DNA from: Nitrospiria bacterium
Lineage (GTDB): Bacteria > Nitrospirota > Nitrospiria > Nitrospirales > UBA8639
Assembly: GCA_030430725.1 (NCBI GenBank)
Contig: JAUIKP010000084.1
Location: 1-9,806 of the forward strand
Length of the DNA stretch: 9,806 nucleotides
Direction of reading: 5' to 3'
Shown: piece after piece, positions 1 through 6,618 of the stretch
Numbering within the stretch: position 1 is the stretch's first letter
Layout: each line of letters begins with the position of its first letter
Program-made: the position numbers and the translations under genes
Notes under the pieces: generated by a model
The model's database searches: none
What the model was told of the DNA's origin: nothing
Seen by the model: the letters and a program-made list of their open reading frames with translations, nothing else

Positions 1-38
1 TTTACTTATCACATGGGCCGTACTTTCGAGGTTCTAAC

Positions 39-205
39 ATGGAACATGTCCCTCTCATCGCAATCTTGACTTTCATAGTCATTGCATTGATGAACCGGTT
101 GGGTTTGGATTAAATTCCACGCCCTCTTCGGTTTTCCTGGCTCTTCTGGTTACCGCTCTTGGTTTGTTCTTCGCCCCTCGTCCGATTGCCCTAGACACAA
201 CTTAA
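39..205 (+). pseudogene. Possible small two-helix membrane protein split by a one-base frameshift
   Basis: An ATG at 39 follows a good ribosome site (GAGG at 28-31, 7 bases away) and opens a 24-codon frame ending at 113. It encodes a hydrophobic helix (VPLIAILTFIVIAL) followed by NRLGLD. From 110 a second frame, shifted by -1, runs to a stop at 203-205 and encodes another clear membrane helix (SVFLALLVTALGLFF) with a positive flank (APRPIAL). Adding one G near 107 would join both into one protein of about 55 residues, with helix, short loop and helix. The first frame is also open leftwards to the window edge, so the 24 codons could instead be the tail of a larger gene. I do not recognise the family. 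The split could be a real pseudogene, an assembly error in a G run, or chance hydrophobicity. Confidence 0.35.
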
Positions 206-232
206 GTTTTTAATGAGAAAGAGTATGAGGTC

Positions 233-263
233 TTGTGGATCTCCTGCTATAGTTTTGTATAAC
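233..263 (+). promoter_or_regulatory. Weak sigma-70-like promoter candidate for the heme protein gene
   Basis: TTGTGG at 233-238 and TATAAC at 258-263 are separated by 19 bases, slightly longer than ideal. They lie about 70 bases upstream of the preferred start at 334. Each hexamer has one or two mismatches to consensus, so this is only a candidate. Confidence 0.2.
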
Positions 264-333
264 TCAGGCTCAAGCAAAGGGTGAACTGTAAGCAAGAAAG
301 ATGGTATGCAGGTCTACAAGTCAGGTTAAATTT

Positions 334-909
334 ATGACTCGTCAGTACTTTTTCATACTTCTTTTCTCTATTCTCATTTCCCTCGGAATTGGTGTGGGTA
401 TCGGAGGCCAAATTGCACCACAGGAAGGCATGCCTATCCGTGTGGTCGCAAACTATTTACATGCCGTTCTTCAAGCAGACCGGACCTTTTACACCCAACA
501 TGTCGTGGAACGGATGGAGGACATGCTTATTGTGACCGCAACGGAAAATTGGCGGGAAGAACGGACATTGCCTTTGCCCGCACAATTTTTCAAAGAAGCC
601 TCCCGTGGGTTACAGGTTTCCGGCAAACCATTTCGATACCGGTTGATGGGTCTTTGGCCATTGAATCCCGAGAATGCGCCCAACAATGTCCGTGAACGTA
701 AAGCCCTGGAGCAAGTTGTGGAATATGGAGAAGTGACTGAACAAGAAATCCAGATAGACAATCAGCCTTATTATCAAGCTATTTTTCCTGATCGAGCAGT
801 GAGCCGAGCCTGCATCAACTGCCATAATGCCCATAAGGACAGTCCCAAACGGGACTTTAAATTAAATGATGTCATGGGAGGACTGGAAATTTTAATTCCC
901 CTTAACTAA
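334..909 (+). CDS. Secreted Tll0287-like (DUF3365) single-heme c-type protein
   Basis: This is a periplasmic or membrane-anchored haem protein of the Tll0287-like/DUF3365 family. Members carry one covalent haem c and are often stand-alone or serve as sensor input domains; the physiological role is unknown. An N-terminal hydrophobic segment (FFILLFSILISLGIGVGIGG) acts as signal peptide or anchor. A single CxxCH haem motif, CINCH, lies near the C-terminus (residues 160-164 from this start), followed by the typical GGLEILIPL end. The frame also has an ATG at 301, but nothing at the right distance upstream resembles a ribosome site. The ATG at 334 has CAGG 8 bases upstream and places the signal peptide right at the N-terminus, so I prefer it (191 residues). 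It lies 179 bases before the transporter cluster, so co-transcription is uncertain. The family call is firm; electron transfer or redox sensing is inference. Confidence 0.85.
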   Translation: MTRQYFFILLFSILISLGIGVGIGGQIAPQEGMPIRVVANYLHAVLQADRTFYTQHVVERMEDMLIVTATENWREERTLPLPAQFFKEASRGLQVSGKPFRYRLMGLWPLNPENAPNNVRERKALEQVVEYGEVTEQEIQIDNQPYYQAIFPDRAVSRACINCHNAHKDSPKRDFKLNDVMGGLEILIPLN

Positions 910-950
910 CCTTCCCGGTATCAAAATTTACAGCCCATTTCGGCCTCCTT

Positions 951-980
951 ATTGTTCCCGCAATCTTTTTCATTGTTCCC
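951..980 (+). repeat. Two 9-base direct repeats, 21 bases apart, upstream of bicA-like gene
   Basis: ATTGTTCCC occurs at 951-959 and again at 972-980. The 21-base period is two helical turns, as seen in tandem regulator sites. The pair lies about 110 bases before the bicA-like start. ATTG/CAAT at 951-964 followed by CTTTTT could alternatively form a very weak terminator for the upstream haem gene. Neither role is established; the region is pyrimidine-rich and chance is possible. Confidence 0.25.
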
Positions 981-1088
981 TCGTTATTTTTTTGAAAACC
1001 TACTTCACTTCCCACTTGACGAAAAACGGTGGGATAGAGTGAAATCCCCGCCCAGTTAGTCCTCATCTTTTATCCTAGGATATGCCCT

Positions 1089-2780
1089 ATGGGGCTTGTT
1101 CACGGGTTACATTTCAACAACCTCCGCGGTGATATCTACGGAGGGATGGTTGCCGCTGTCGTGGCCCTACCGTTGGCGCTCGCTTTTGGCGTCGCCTCTG
1201 GATTAGGAGCCATTGCCGGTTTATACGGGGCTATATTCGTCGGATTTTTTGCCGCGCTTTTCGGAGGGACCCCCGCTCAGGTTTCCGGTCCCACGGGCCC
1301 CATGACTGTGGTGATGGCTGGAATCGTCACAATCTTCACAGGCAATCCTGGTTTGGCCCTGATGGCCGTGATTCTTGGCGGAGTCTTTCAAATCCTGTTG
1401 GGACTTTCCAGGGTGGGACAGTACATCGCGTTGGTCCCGTATCCGGTTGTCTCGGGGTTCATGAGCGGTATTGGCTGCATTATTCTCATTTTGCAACTGG
1501 GTCCTCTGGTAGGCCATGCTGCCAGCCCTGAGGGTGTGGTCGCGACCCTCAAGGCCATTCCAGGATTTTATGGAAACCCAGTATGGGATGCCGCCCTTGC
1601 AGGGGGCCTTGTTTTGGCCATTATGTATTTGACTCCCGGTAGGATTGCAAAGGTAACACCTCCTTCTTTATTGGCCCTGCTCGTGGTTACCCCACTCGCC
1701 TATGCTTTTCTTCCTGATGCCCCTACCATCGGAGAGGTTCCTCGGGGCTTCCCTATTCCCCTCATGCCTATCCTCACCTGGGACACCTTGCAAATCGTAC
1801 TGGAATCAGCCGCAACCCTGGCAGTTTTGGGAGCGATCGACAGTCTATTAACCAGTCTGGTCTGCGATAACATGACCCGGACCCAACATGACCCGGACCG
1901 TGAGCTTATCGGCCAGGGCATAGGGAATATGGTCGCCGGTATTTTTGGAGGTCTCCCGGGTGCCGGAGCCACCATGCGGTCGGTAGCCAATATCCGAACC
2001 GGAGGACGGACACCGATCTCCGGCATACTTCACTCAATAATTTTATTGACAATTCTTTTGGGACTTGGCCCTTTGGCGGAGAAAATCCCCTTGGCCGTTC
2101 TGGGGGGGATTCTATTCAAAGTTGGCATTGATATCATTGACTGGCGCTTCTTACGACACATTCTGCAAGCCCCCCGTATCGATGTGGTCATTATGACAGT
2201 GGTGTTACTGACCACCGTGCTTGTGGATCTCATTACCGCCGTGGCGGTGGGGATGGTCTTTGCCAGCTTATTCTTTGTCAAACGCATGGCGGATTTAGAA
2301 CTGGCTAATCTCCACATCGTGACCAACCCCACTCCCAGCACCCCTCTTTTACCGGAAGAGGCCACAATTCTGGAACGAGCCAACGGGAAAATTCTCTTGA
2401 TTCATGTGGATGGCCCCATGAGCTTTGGATCGGCCAAAACCATGGTCCGCCGCTTGGAAACCGTCCCTGGCTTTAATACGTTCTCTAGCGTTGTTTTAGA
2501 TTTATCTAAGGTCCCGGCCATTGACGGGACAGCGGCGTTGGCGGTGGAAGATATGTTGAATATTGTCAAGGCGCACCACCAACATCTCTTCTTCGTGGGC
2601 ATGCAGCCTCACGTGACCCAGGCACTGGATGGCTTGGGAGTGCTGGTGCAAATTCGGCCTGGCCATCGCTTTGCCAGCCGTTTGGAAGCTTTGCAGAAAG
2701 CCTCCTTGGTAGAAAAAGCTCCCTCTAAGGACCCATCACGACCTTCGGCACCAAACCGGAATCTTCCTGCAACTCCCTGA
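1089..2780 (+). CDS. bicA: SulP family transporter with STAS domain, BicA-like Na+/bicarbonate symporter
   Basis: This inner-membrane anion transporter has 563 residues, a normal SulP length. Residues 10-400 form the 14-segment transport core and about 430-535 a cytoplasmic STAS domain (LIHVDGPMSFG, VVLDLSKVPAIDGTAALAVE). Among SulP proteins it most resembles cyanobacterial BicA: the N-terminus (HFNNLRGDIYGG, LAFGVASG, GFFAALFGGTP, GPTGPMTVV) and TRTQHD...ELIGQGIGN align from memory without gaps. Positions recalled as the sodium/bicarbonate site in BicA are kept: T69, D251, T255, and G293-A294-T295 (BicA T69, D258, T262, 300-302). Bicarbonate is therefore the likely substrate, with sulfate or another anion not excluded. 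The start has AGGA at 1077-1080, 8 bases away. The gene heads a same-strand cluster with an ion permease and a CBS protein. The C-terminal 25 residues are proline/serine-rich and probably disordered. Confidence 0.88.
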   Translation: MGLVHGLHFNNLRGDIYGGMVAAVVALPLALAFGVASGLGAIAGLYGAIFVGFFAALFGGTPAQVSGPTGPMTVVMAGIVTIFTGNPGLALMAVILGGVFQILLGLSRVGQYIALVPYPVVSGFMSGIGCIILILQLGPLVGHAASPEGVVATLKAIPGFYGNPVWDAALAGGLVLAIMYLTPGRIAKVTPPSLLALLVVTPLAYAFLPDAPTIGEVPRGFPIPLMPILTWDTLQIVLESAATLAVLGAIDSLLTSLVCDNMTRTQHDPDRELIGQGIGNMVAGIFGGLPGAGATMRSVANIRTGGRTPISGILHSIILLTILLGLGPLAEKIPLAVLGGILFKVGIDIIDWRFLRHILQAPRIDVVIMTVVLLTTVLVDLITAVAVGMVFASLFFVKRMADLELANLHIVTNPTPSTPLLPEEATILERANGKILLIHVDGPMSFGSAKTMVRRLETVPGFNTFSSVVLDLSKVPAIDGTAALAVEDMLNIVKAHHQHLFFVGMQPHVTQALDGLGVLVQIRPGHRFASRLEALQKASLVEKAPSKDPSRPSAPNRNLPATP

Positions 2781-2823
2781 ACAGGCCTGATTTTTTGCCC
2801 CTGAAAATTGGGTTTTTAGAAAT

Positions 2824-4170
2824 ATGCACGAGACACCTATTCAGACCATCTTTGGGCTCTCCCCAGTTTGGGTGGCTACATCAATTTTAATATTGACCTA
2901 TGCCGTCATTGTTGCTGAACGGTTTAACCGGGCAATTGTGGCGCTTCTTGGAGCCACTGCCGTTATTGGAACAGGAGTCCTCACGCAAGACCAAGCGATT
3001 CAAGGCATTGATTTCAATACCATCGGCCTACTCACCGGCATGATGATCCTGGTCGGAATTACCAAAGAATGCGGCATCTTTCAATTTCTCGCGATCAAAG
3101 CCGCGAAGGCAGCCAAGGGTAGTCCCTGGGGTATCCTCGTTATGCTCTCAATTGTCACCGCAGTGCTCTCGGCATTATTAGATAATGTCACGACGGTGCT
3201 GTTGGTCGCCCCGGTTACCTTGCTCATTGCAGACGAACTGGAAATCAGTCCGTATCCTCTGCTATTCGCAGAAATCAACGCCTCGAATACAGGTGGTACC
3301 GCGACGCTGATTGGAGATCCTCCCAACATTATGATCGGCTCAGCTACCAGCTTGACGTTTAATGATTTTGTGATTCACCTGACTCCCCTCGCCATTGTGG
3401 TCTTTAGTGTGACACTTATTCCACTTTGGTTTATCTATGGAAAAACCATGTTCGCGTCCCCCGAAGCTCGAGCCCGCATGATGGCGTTTAACGAATATGA
3501 GGCCATTCGGGATGTTGGCCTACTAAAATATTGTTTGGTGGTCTTCAGCCTGGTTATTCTCGGGTTTATCTTGGCCCATTCGATAGGTATGGAACCCGCC
3601 ACCATTGCTCTGGGTGGCGCCGCCCTGCTCCTGCTCCTCGTCACATTTTCCCTAGACATCGAACAAGCAGGGCATAAAGTTCATACCATGTTTGGACAAG
3701 TGGAATGGATTACCATTTTCTTTTTCTGCGGCTTGTTCATTATCGTCACCGGCGTGGAACATACCGGTCTTTTACAGTCCATTGCCGATTGGACATTAAG
3801 TCTGACCGCAGGAAATTTCACGGTTACCACCCTGGCTATTCTTTGGGTTTCGGCTATTCTTTCATCAATCGTCGACAACATTCCATTTGTAGCCACAATG
3901 ATTCCTATGATCAAAAGCATGCTCCCGGTCTTTCAACAAGCTGGTATTCCGCTTGAACAGGTCGAGACCCTTTGGTGGGCATTATCGTTGGGCGCATGCT
4001 TAGGAGGAAATGGGACATTGGTGGGAGCCTCCGCCAATTTGATTGTGGCGGGGATTGCGGAACGCAATGGCGTGCCATTTCGATTTCTACAATTTTTCAA
4101 AGTGGCCTTTCCTCTGATGATCCTACAAATACTGCTCAGCACCCTTTACATTTGGATGAGGTATTTATGA
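2824..4170 (+). CDS. ArsB/NhaD superfamily ion permease (SLC13-like), probable Na+/H+ antiporter
   Basis: This 448-residue polytopic inner-membrane protein of the ion transporter superfamily is of typical length and complete. It has two inverted halves, each with the family signature. The first has SALLDNVTT (116-124) and NTGGTATLIGDPPNIMIGS (155-173). The second has SSIVDNIPFVATMIP (347-361) and GGNGTLVGASANL (394-406). These Asp-Asn and Gly-rich re-entrant motifs occur in ArsB, NhaD and the P protein. Sequence alone does not separate arsenite efflux from sodium/proton exchange. No arsR, arsA or arsC is nearby, whereas a putative sodium-driven bicarbonate importer lies 43 bases upstream, so sodium export is favoured by inference. 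The ribosome site is weak (TAGAAA before the ATG), which may suggest coupling to bicA. The last four bases overlap the CBS gene. Confidence 0.85.
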   Translation: MHETPIQTIFGLSPVWVATSILILTYAVIVAERFNRAIVALLGATAVIGTGVLTQDQAIQGIDFNTIGLLTGMMILVGITKECGIFQFLAIKAAKAAKGSPWGILVMLSIVTAVLSALLDNVTTVLLVAPVTLLIADELEISPYPLLFAEINASNTGGTATLIGDPPNIMIGSATSLTFNDFVIHLTPLAIVVFSVTLIPLWFIYGKTMFASPEARARMMAFNEYEAIRDVGLLKYCLVVFSLVILGFILAHSIGMEPATIALGGAALLLLLVTFSLDIEQAGHKVHTMFGQVEWITIFFFCGLFIIVTGVEHTGLLQSIADWTLSLTAGNFTVTTLAILWVSAILSSIVDNIPFVATMIPMIKSMLPVFQQAGIPLEQVETLWWALSLGACLGGNGTLVGASANLIVAGIAERNGVPFRFLQFFKVAFPLMILQILLSTLYIWMRYL

Positions 4171-4616
4171 ACGCCAGGGACATCATGATCAGGCAGGCCC
4201 ACACCATTCCCCTTCAATGTACGATCGGGGAGGCCCTTCGCCACATGGCGGATCTCCGCATCCAGGCCTTTCCAGTCGTAGATGAGAAAAAGACGGTATT
4301 GGGAACATTGAGTTTCTGGCAGATTCTTGAATGGGCCCTGCCTTCCTACATTTCCCAAAATGATCTTTCCGACGTTCGATTCGCTCCAGACCTTGCCCAG
4401 TTCCACAAACGGCTTGGAGAACTTAAACCCAAGCCGGTCACTCAGGTGATGAACCCCCATCCTCCATGTGTCCGACCGGATGACTCCATACTGGCCTGCG
4501 CAGCCTTGATCATGAAAACCCCGAAAACCGTCTATTTACTTCCGGTGGTGGAAACAAACCAGCAACTGGTTGGGGTCATCTCTGCATGGGACATCATTAA
4601 GGAAATCACAGGGTAG
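4167..4616 (+). CDS. Tandem CBS-domain protein, coupled to the upstream permease
   Basis: This soluble protein of 149 residues consists of a CBS pair (Bateman module): CBS1 about 1-54 and CBS2 about 87-148, joined by a helical insert (60-90). CBS pairs commonly bind AMP, ATP, SAM or c-di-AMP and regulate attached or neighbouring transporters and enzymes. CBS2 keeps the ribose/phosphate signature G136-V-I-S-A-W-D142. In CBS1 the matching Asp is Gln (G46-T-L-S-F-W-Q52), so perhaps only one site binds nucleotide. The start is fixed by GAGG at 4158-4161 and by the ATGA overlap with the permease stop; a longer frame running upstream inside the permease is not needed. The overlap implies translation in step with the transporter, and therefore a regulatory role on it or on the BicA-like protein. 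That role is inference. Confidence 0.88.
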   Translation: MNARDIMIRQAHTIPLQCTIGEALRHMADLRIQAFPVVDEKKTVLGTLSFWQILEWALPSYISQNDLSDVRFAPDLAQFHKRLGELKPKPVTQVMNPHPPCVRPDDSILACAALIMKTPKTVYLLPVVETNQQLVGVISAWDIIKEITG

Positions 4617-4623
4617 AAGGCAC

Positions 4624-4641
4624 GGCAGGGAGATGTCTGCC
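4624..4641 (+). terminator. Weak hairpin between convergent genes
   Basis: GGCAG (4624-4628) and CTGCC (4637-4641) can form a 5-base stem with an 8-base loop. A T-rich stretch follows after a short gap (TTTCTTACTTTTT). It sits just past the CBS gene and faces the convergent gene ending at 4671. The stem is short and the T run interrupted, so termination here is uncertain. Confidence 0.25.
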
Positions 4642-4670
4642 ATCCCGTTCCGTTTCTTACTTTTTCCCTT

Positions 4671-5132
4671 TCACGGGCCCGCATTAAACGATTCCGTATA
4701 TACTTCCACTTGATCGATCACCCACCTGCCATCAGGATTCTTCAGCAGGATATACAACTCATCCTGCGGCTGATCACCCATTAGCGTGACAATATGGGCA
4801 TGGACAATCACATGGGCTTCTTCTCCCACCATCTTCTCATGGGCTATTTTGGCACGCACATATTTCAACTGTAGATCCCGAAGATAGGGGCCTCGGATGG
4901 CAATCCATTCTTCTTTGGACACCCCCTCCCTAAAGGCCGTTGTAGTCAGCTCAGCAGCCCGTTCCATATTTCCCGGGTAGACTTCAAACCACTGTTCCAC
5001 CACCTGGCGAGGTACGGAGAAAGACGGCTCTTGAGACCCCGCTATCCCGCCACCGGCCGCGCACATGGCAATCGCTAGGCAGGTCCCTGTCCCCCACCGG
5101 AGAACCCCTCGTCCTTTGCCTTTTGACTTCAT
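4671..5132 (-). CDS. Small secreted protein, possible NTF2-like fold, function unknown
   Basis: This protein of 153 residues has a Sec signal peptide: a basic start (MKSKGKGR), a hydrophobic core (GTCLAIAMCAAGGGIA) and likely cleavage near residues 31-34 (AGSQ). The cysteine at 24 is preceded by Met, so a lipobox is not supported. The mature part (VVEQWFEVYPGNMERAAEL, then alternating strands ending GRWVIDQVEVY) has the helix-then-sheet layout and closing Trp-Val-Ile pattern of NTF2-like/DUF4878-type periplasmic proteins. No catalytic residues are apparent, and I do not recognise a specific family. An in-frame ATG at 5147 lacks a ribosome site. The ATG at 5132 has GGGGGA about 7 bases upstream and overlaps the stop of a 43-codon frame (ATGA), so it is chosen. 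It converges with the CBS gene. Confidence 0.7.
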   Translation of the reverse strand: MKSKGKGRGVLRWGTGTCLAIAMCAAGGGIAGSQEPSFSVPRQVVEQWFEVYPGNMERAAELTTTAFREGVSKEEWIAIRGPYLRDLQLKYVRAKIAHEKMVGEEAHVIVHAHIVTLMGDQPQDELYILLKNPDGRWVIDQVEVYTESFNAGP

Positions 5133-5260
5133 GGTAGAGTCCCCCATATGTGGAAAATACCAGATATCTTGAAAGCGTCCTTGGCTATATCAGTGTATTC
5201 AACCTGTAAGGTCCAGGGGAAAATTTGAATTACTGGTTCAAGTTGGCATGGCCATTTCAT
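5129..5260 (-). CDS. Possible 43-residue leader or small protein coupled to the secreted protein
   Basis: The ATG at 5260 is preceded by GGGGGAG with 5 bases spacing, one of the best ribosome sites in the window. Its stop TGA at 5131-5129 overlaps the start of the secreted-protein gene as ATGA. The product begins MKWPCQLEPV and ends IFHIWGTLP. It is mildly hydrophobic and aromatic, with one cysteine and no membrane helix or known domain. The frame extends further upstream to an ATG at 5362, but that would overlap the divergent peptidase gene. It may be a real small protein, a translational leader, or chance. Conservation of the frame between relatives would decide. Confidence 0.35.
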   Translation of the reverse strand: MKWPCQLEPVIQIFPWTLQVEYTDIAKDAFKISGIFHIWGTLP

Positions 5261-5346
5261 GGCATCTCCCCCAGAGAGCCTTTTGTTGAAATCGAGAGTG
5301 CCACGAATATTGGTAACGCACAGAAAAAATTTAGGATTCAATCGAC

Positions 5347-6423
5347 ATGGTACCATTGACAAACCAGCCTGGAGTCAATCAGCGGAAAAAACCTCGCCCC
5401 CAAGAACATCTCACCCGTGTCCTCGCCATCATCTTTACCGGAATTGTGTGTTTCCTTATCTTCGCCATCCTTTGGCCAAAACAACCCTCTCCATCCGACA
5501 TCGCTATACGATTTCTCGGCATGGCGCTGGGCGGTGCCTGGTTGTACCGCTTCCTGACTCGTCATATTCGGCAACGGGCGATGATTCGTCAAGCTCCGTT
5601 TCCTACCGAATGGGAAAGAATTCTTGAACAGCATGTTTCATTCTATCAGAGGCTTTCTCTCCCCGACCAAAACCGTTTTCGAGAAGAAGTCCATATTTTT
5701 CTTCGTGAAAAGCGGATCACCGGCATCAGGACGTCGGTTGATGACACCGTCCGGGTATTGGTCGCAGCAAGTGCCATCATTCCCATATTTGGATTTCCAG
5801 GATGGGAATGGGAACATGTCAGGGAAATCCTGATTTATCCGACATCCTTCGATGAGGGGTATCAGATGGGATCAGGTCAGGAACACCCTATTTCAGGCAT
5901 GGTTGGAACAGGGGCGATGAACCGCATGATGATTTTGTCCAAACCGGACGTATTACAAGGTTTCCAACGACCCTCACACGGACATAATGTGGGTATCCAT
6001 GAGTTTACCCATTTATTGGATAAAGCGGATGGCACCGTAGACGGAGTTCCTGAGATTGCCTTGCCTAGCCGGGCCATTAGACCCTGGCTCAACCTGGTCA
6101 AAAATGAAATGGACAAGATCCGACAAGGGCATTCAGACATCAATCCCTACGGTCTTACGAACGAGGCGGAATTTTTTGCGGTGGTCTCAGAATATTTTTT
6201 TGAAAAACCCGAAAAGATGAAACAGAAACACCCTGCACTCTATTCAATGTTGAAACAGATCTTTCGTCAGGATCCCCAATCACGAATTACCGTCGCCCTC
6301 AAGGACATGTTCCGCCCAAAACAGGGGTCTCAGAAACATCCTGAGCCCTGCCCATGTGGAAGCGGAAGGCCTTTTGAACAGTGCTGTCTACCCAATAATG
6401 AAAATTCCTTCTTCACCAAATGA
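5347..6423 (+). CDS. mtfA: Membrane-anchored MtfA-like zinc peptidase (M90) with SEC-C tail
   Basis: This is a zinc metallopeptidase of the MtfA/M90 family, here 358 residues against about 265 in E. coli. The active site is H218-E219-F-T-H222. The third zinc ligand is E275 in AEFFAVVSEYFF, matching E. coli HEFAH (149-153) and E212. Two features are extra. Two N-terminal membrane helices (about 22-43 and 52-70) tether the catalytic domain, probably facing the cytoplasm since both ends would be inside. The C-terminus carries a SEC-C zinc motif (CPCGSGRPFEQCC, 335-347), known from SecA and other proteins as a small zinc-binding module for protein or ribosome contact. E. coli MtfA binds the glucose repressor Mlc and has aminopeptidase activity; that partner is not expected here, so the substrate is unknown. 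The start has TAGGAT about 10 bases upstream. It is divergent from the small secreted-protein gene, leaving at most 86 bases (5261-5346) if the 43-codon frame is real. Confidence 0.88.
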   Translation: MVPLTNQPGVNQRKKPRPQEHLTRVLAIIFTGIVCFLIFAILWPKQPSPSDIAIRFLGMALGGAWLYRFLTRHIRQRAMIRQAPFPTEWERILEQHVSFYQRLSLPDQNRFREEVHIFLREKRITGIRTSVDDTVRVLVAASAIIPIFGFPGWEWEHVREILIYPTSFDEGYQMGSGQEHPISGMVGTGAMNRMMILSKPDVLQGFQRPSHGHNVGIHEFTHLLDKADGTVDGVPEIALPSRAIRPWLNLVKNEMDKIRQGHSDINPYGLTNEAEFFAVVSEYFFEKPEKMKQKHPALYSMLKQIFRQDPQSRITVALKDMFRPKQGSQKHPEPCPCGSGRPFEQCCLPNNENSFFTK

Positions 6424-6618
6424 CACCGTTTGAGAAAACAGGAAAAATGCAAGACGATGGAAGGGTAACCATTCTTTGGACCTTTTTGGGCTCTCTCGAC
6501 TTTACTATCCGACTCAAGGTAAAAAATATGTAACTCGGACCAAAGACCCCAACCACAAACACCGGAAGACAAGAACATGCAGGAATACCATCTAAAGATA
6601 AAAGGGGAGAAATGACCA

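Noticed and set aside
301..333. Earlier ATG for the haem protein
   Set aside because: No ribosome site at a workable distance; the start at 334 places the signal peptide correctly.
1016..1040. TTGACG with TAGAGT as promoter for the bicA-like gene
   Set aside because: Spacing is only 13 bases, too short for a sigma-70 promoter, and no better -10 box is present.
3972..4166. Upstream extension of the CBS reading frame
   Set aside because: It lies wholly inside the permease gene in another frame, has no domain content, and the ATG at 4167 has a good ribosome site and a classical ATGA overlap.
5225..5263. Short inverted repeats TTGAA/TTCAA and GCCAT/ATGGC between divergent genes
   Set aside because: Five-base arms are expected by chance and show no clear operator pattern.
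5262..5362. Longer 77-residue version of the small minus-strand frame
   Set aside because: It would overlap the start of the divergent peptidase gene and lacks the strong ribosome site found at the internal ATG.
6474..6545. CTTTGGACC and GGACCAAAG inverted arms upstream of the stress protein
   Set aside because: One mismatch and a loop of more than 50 bases; no support for function.
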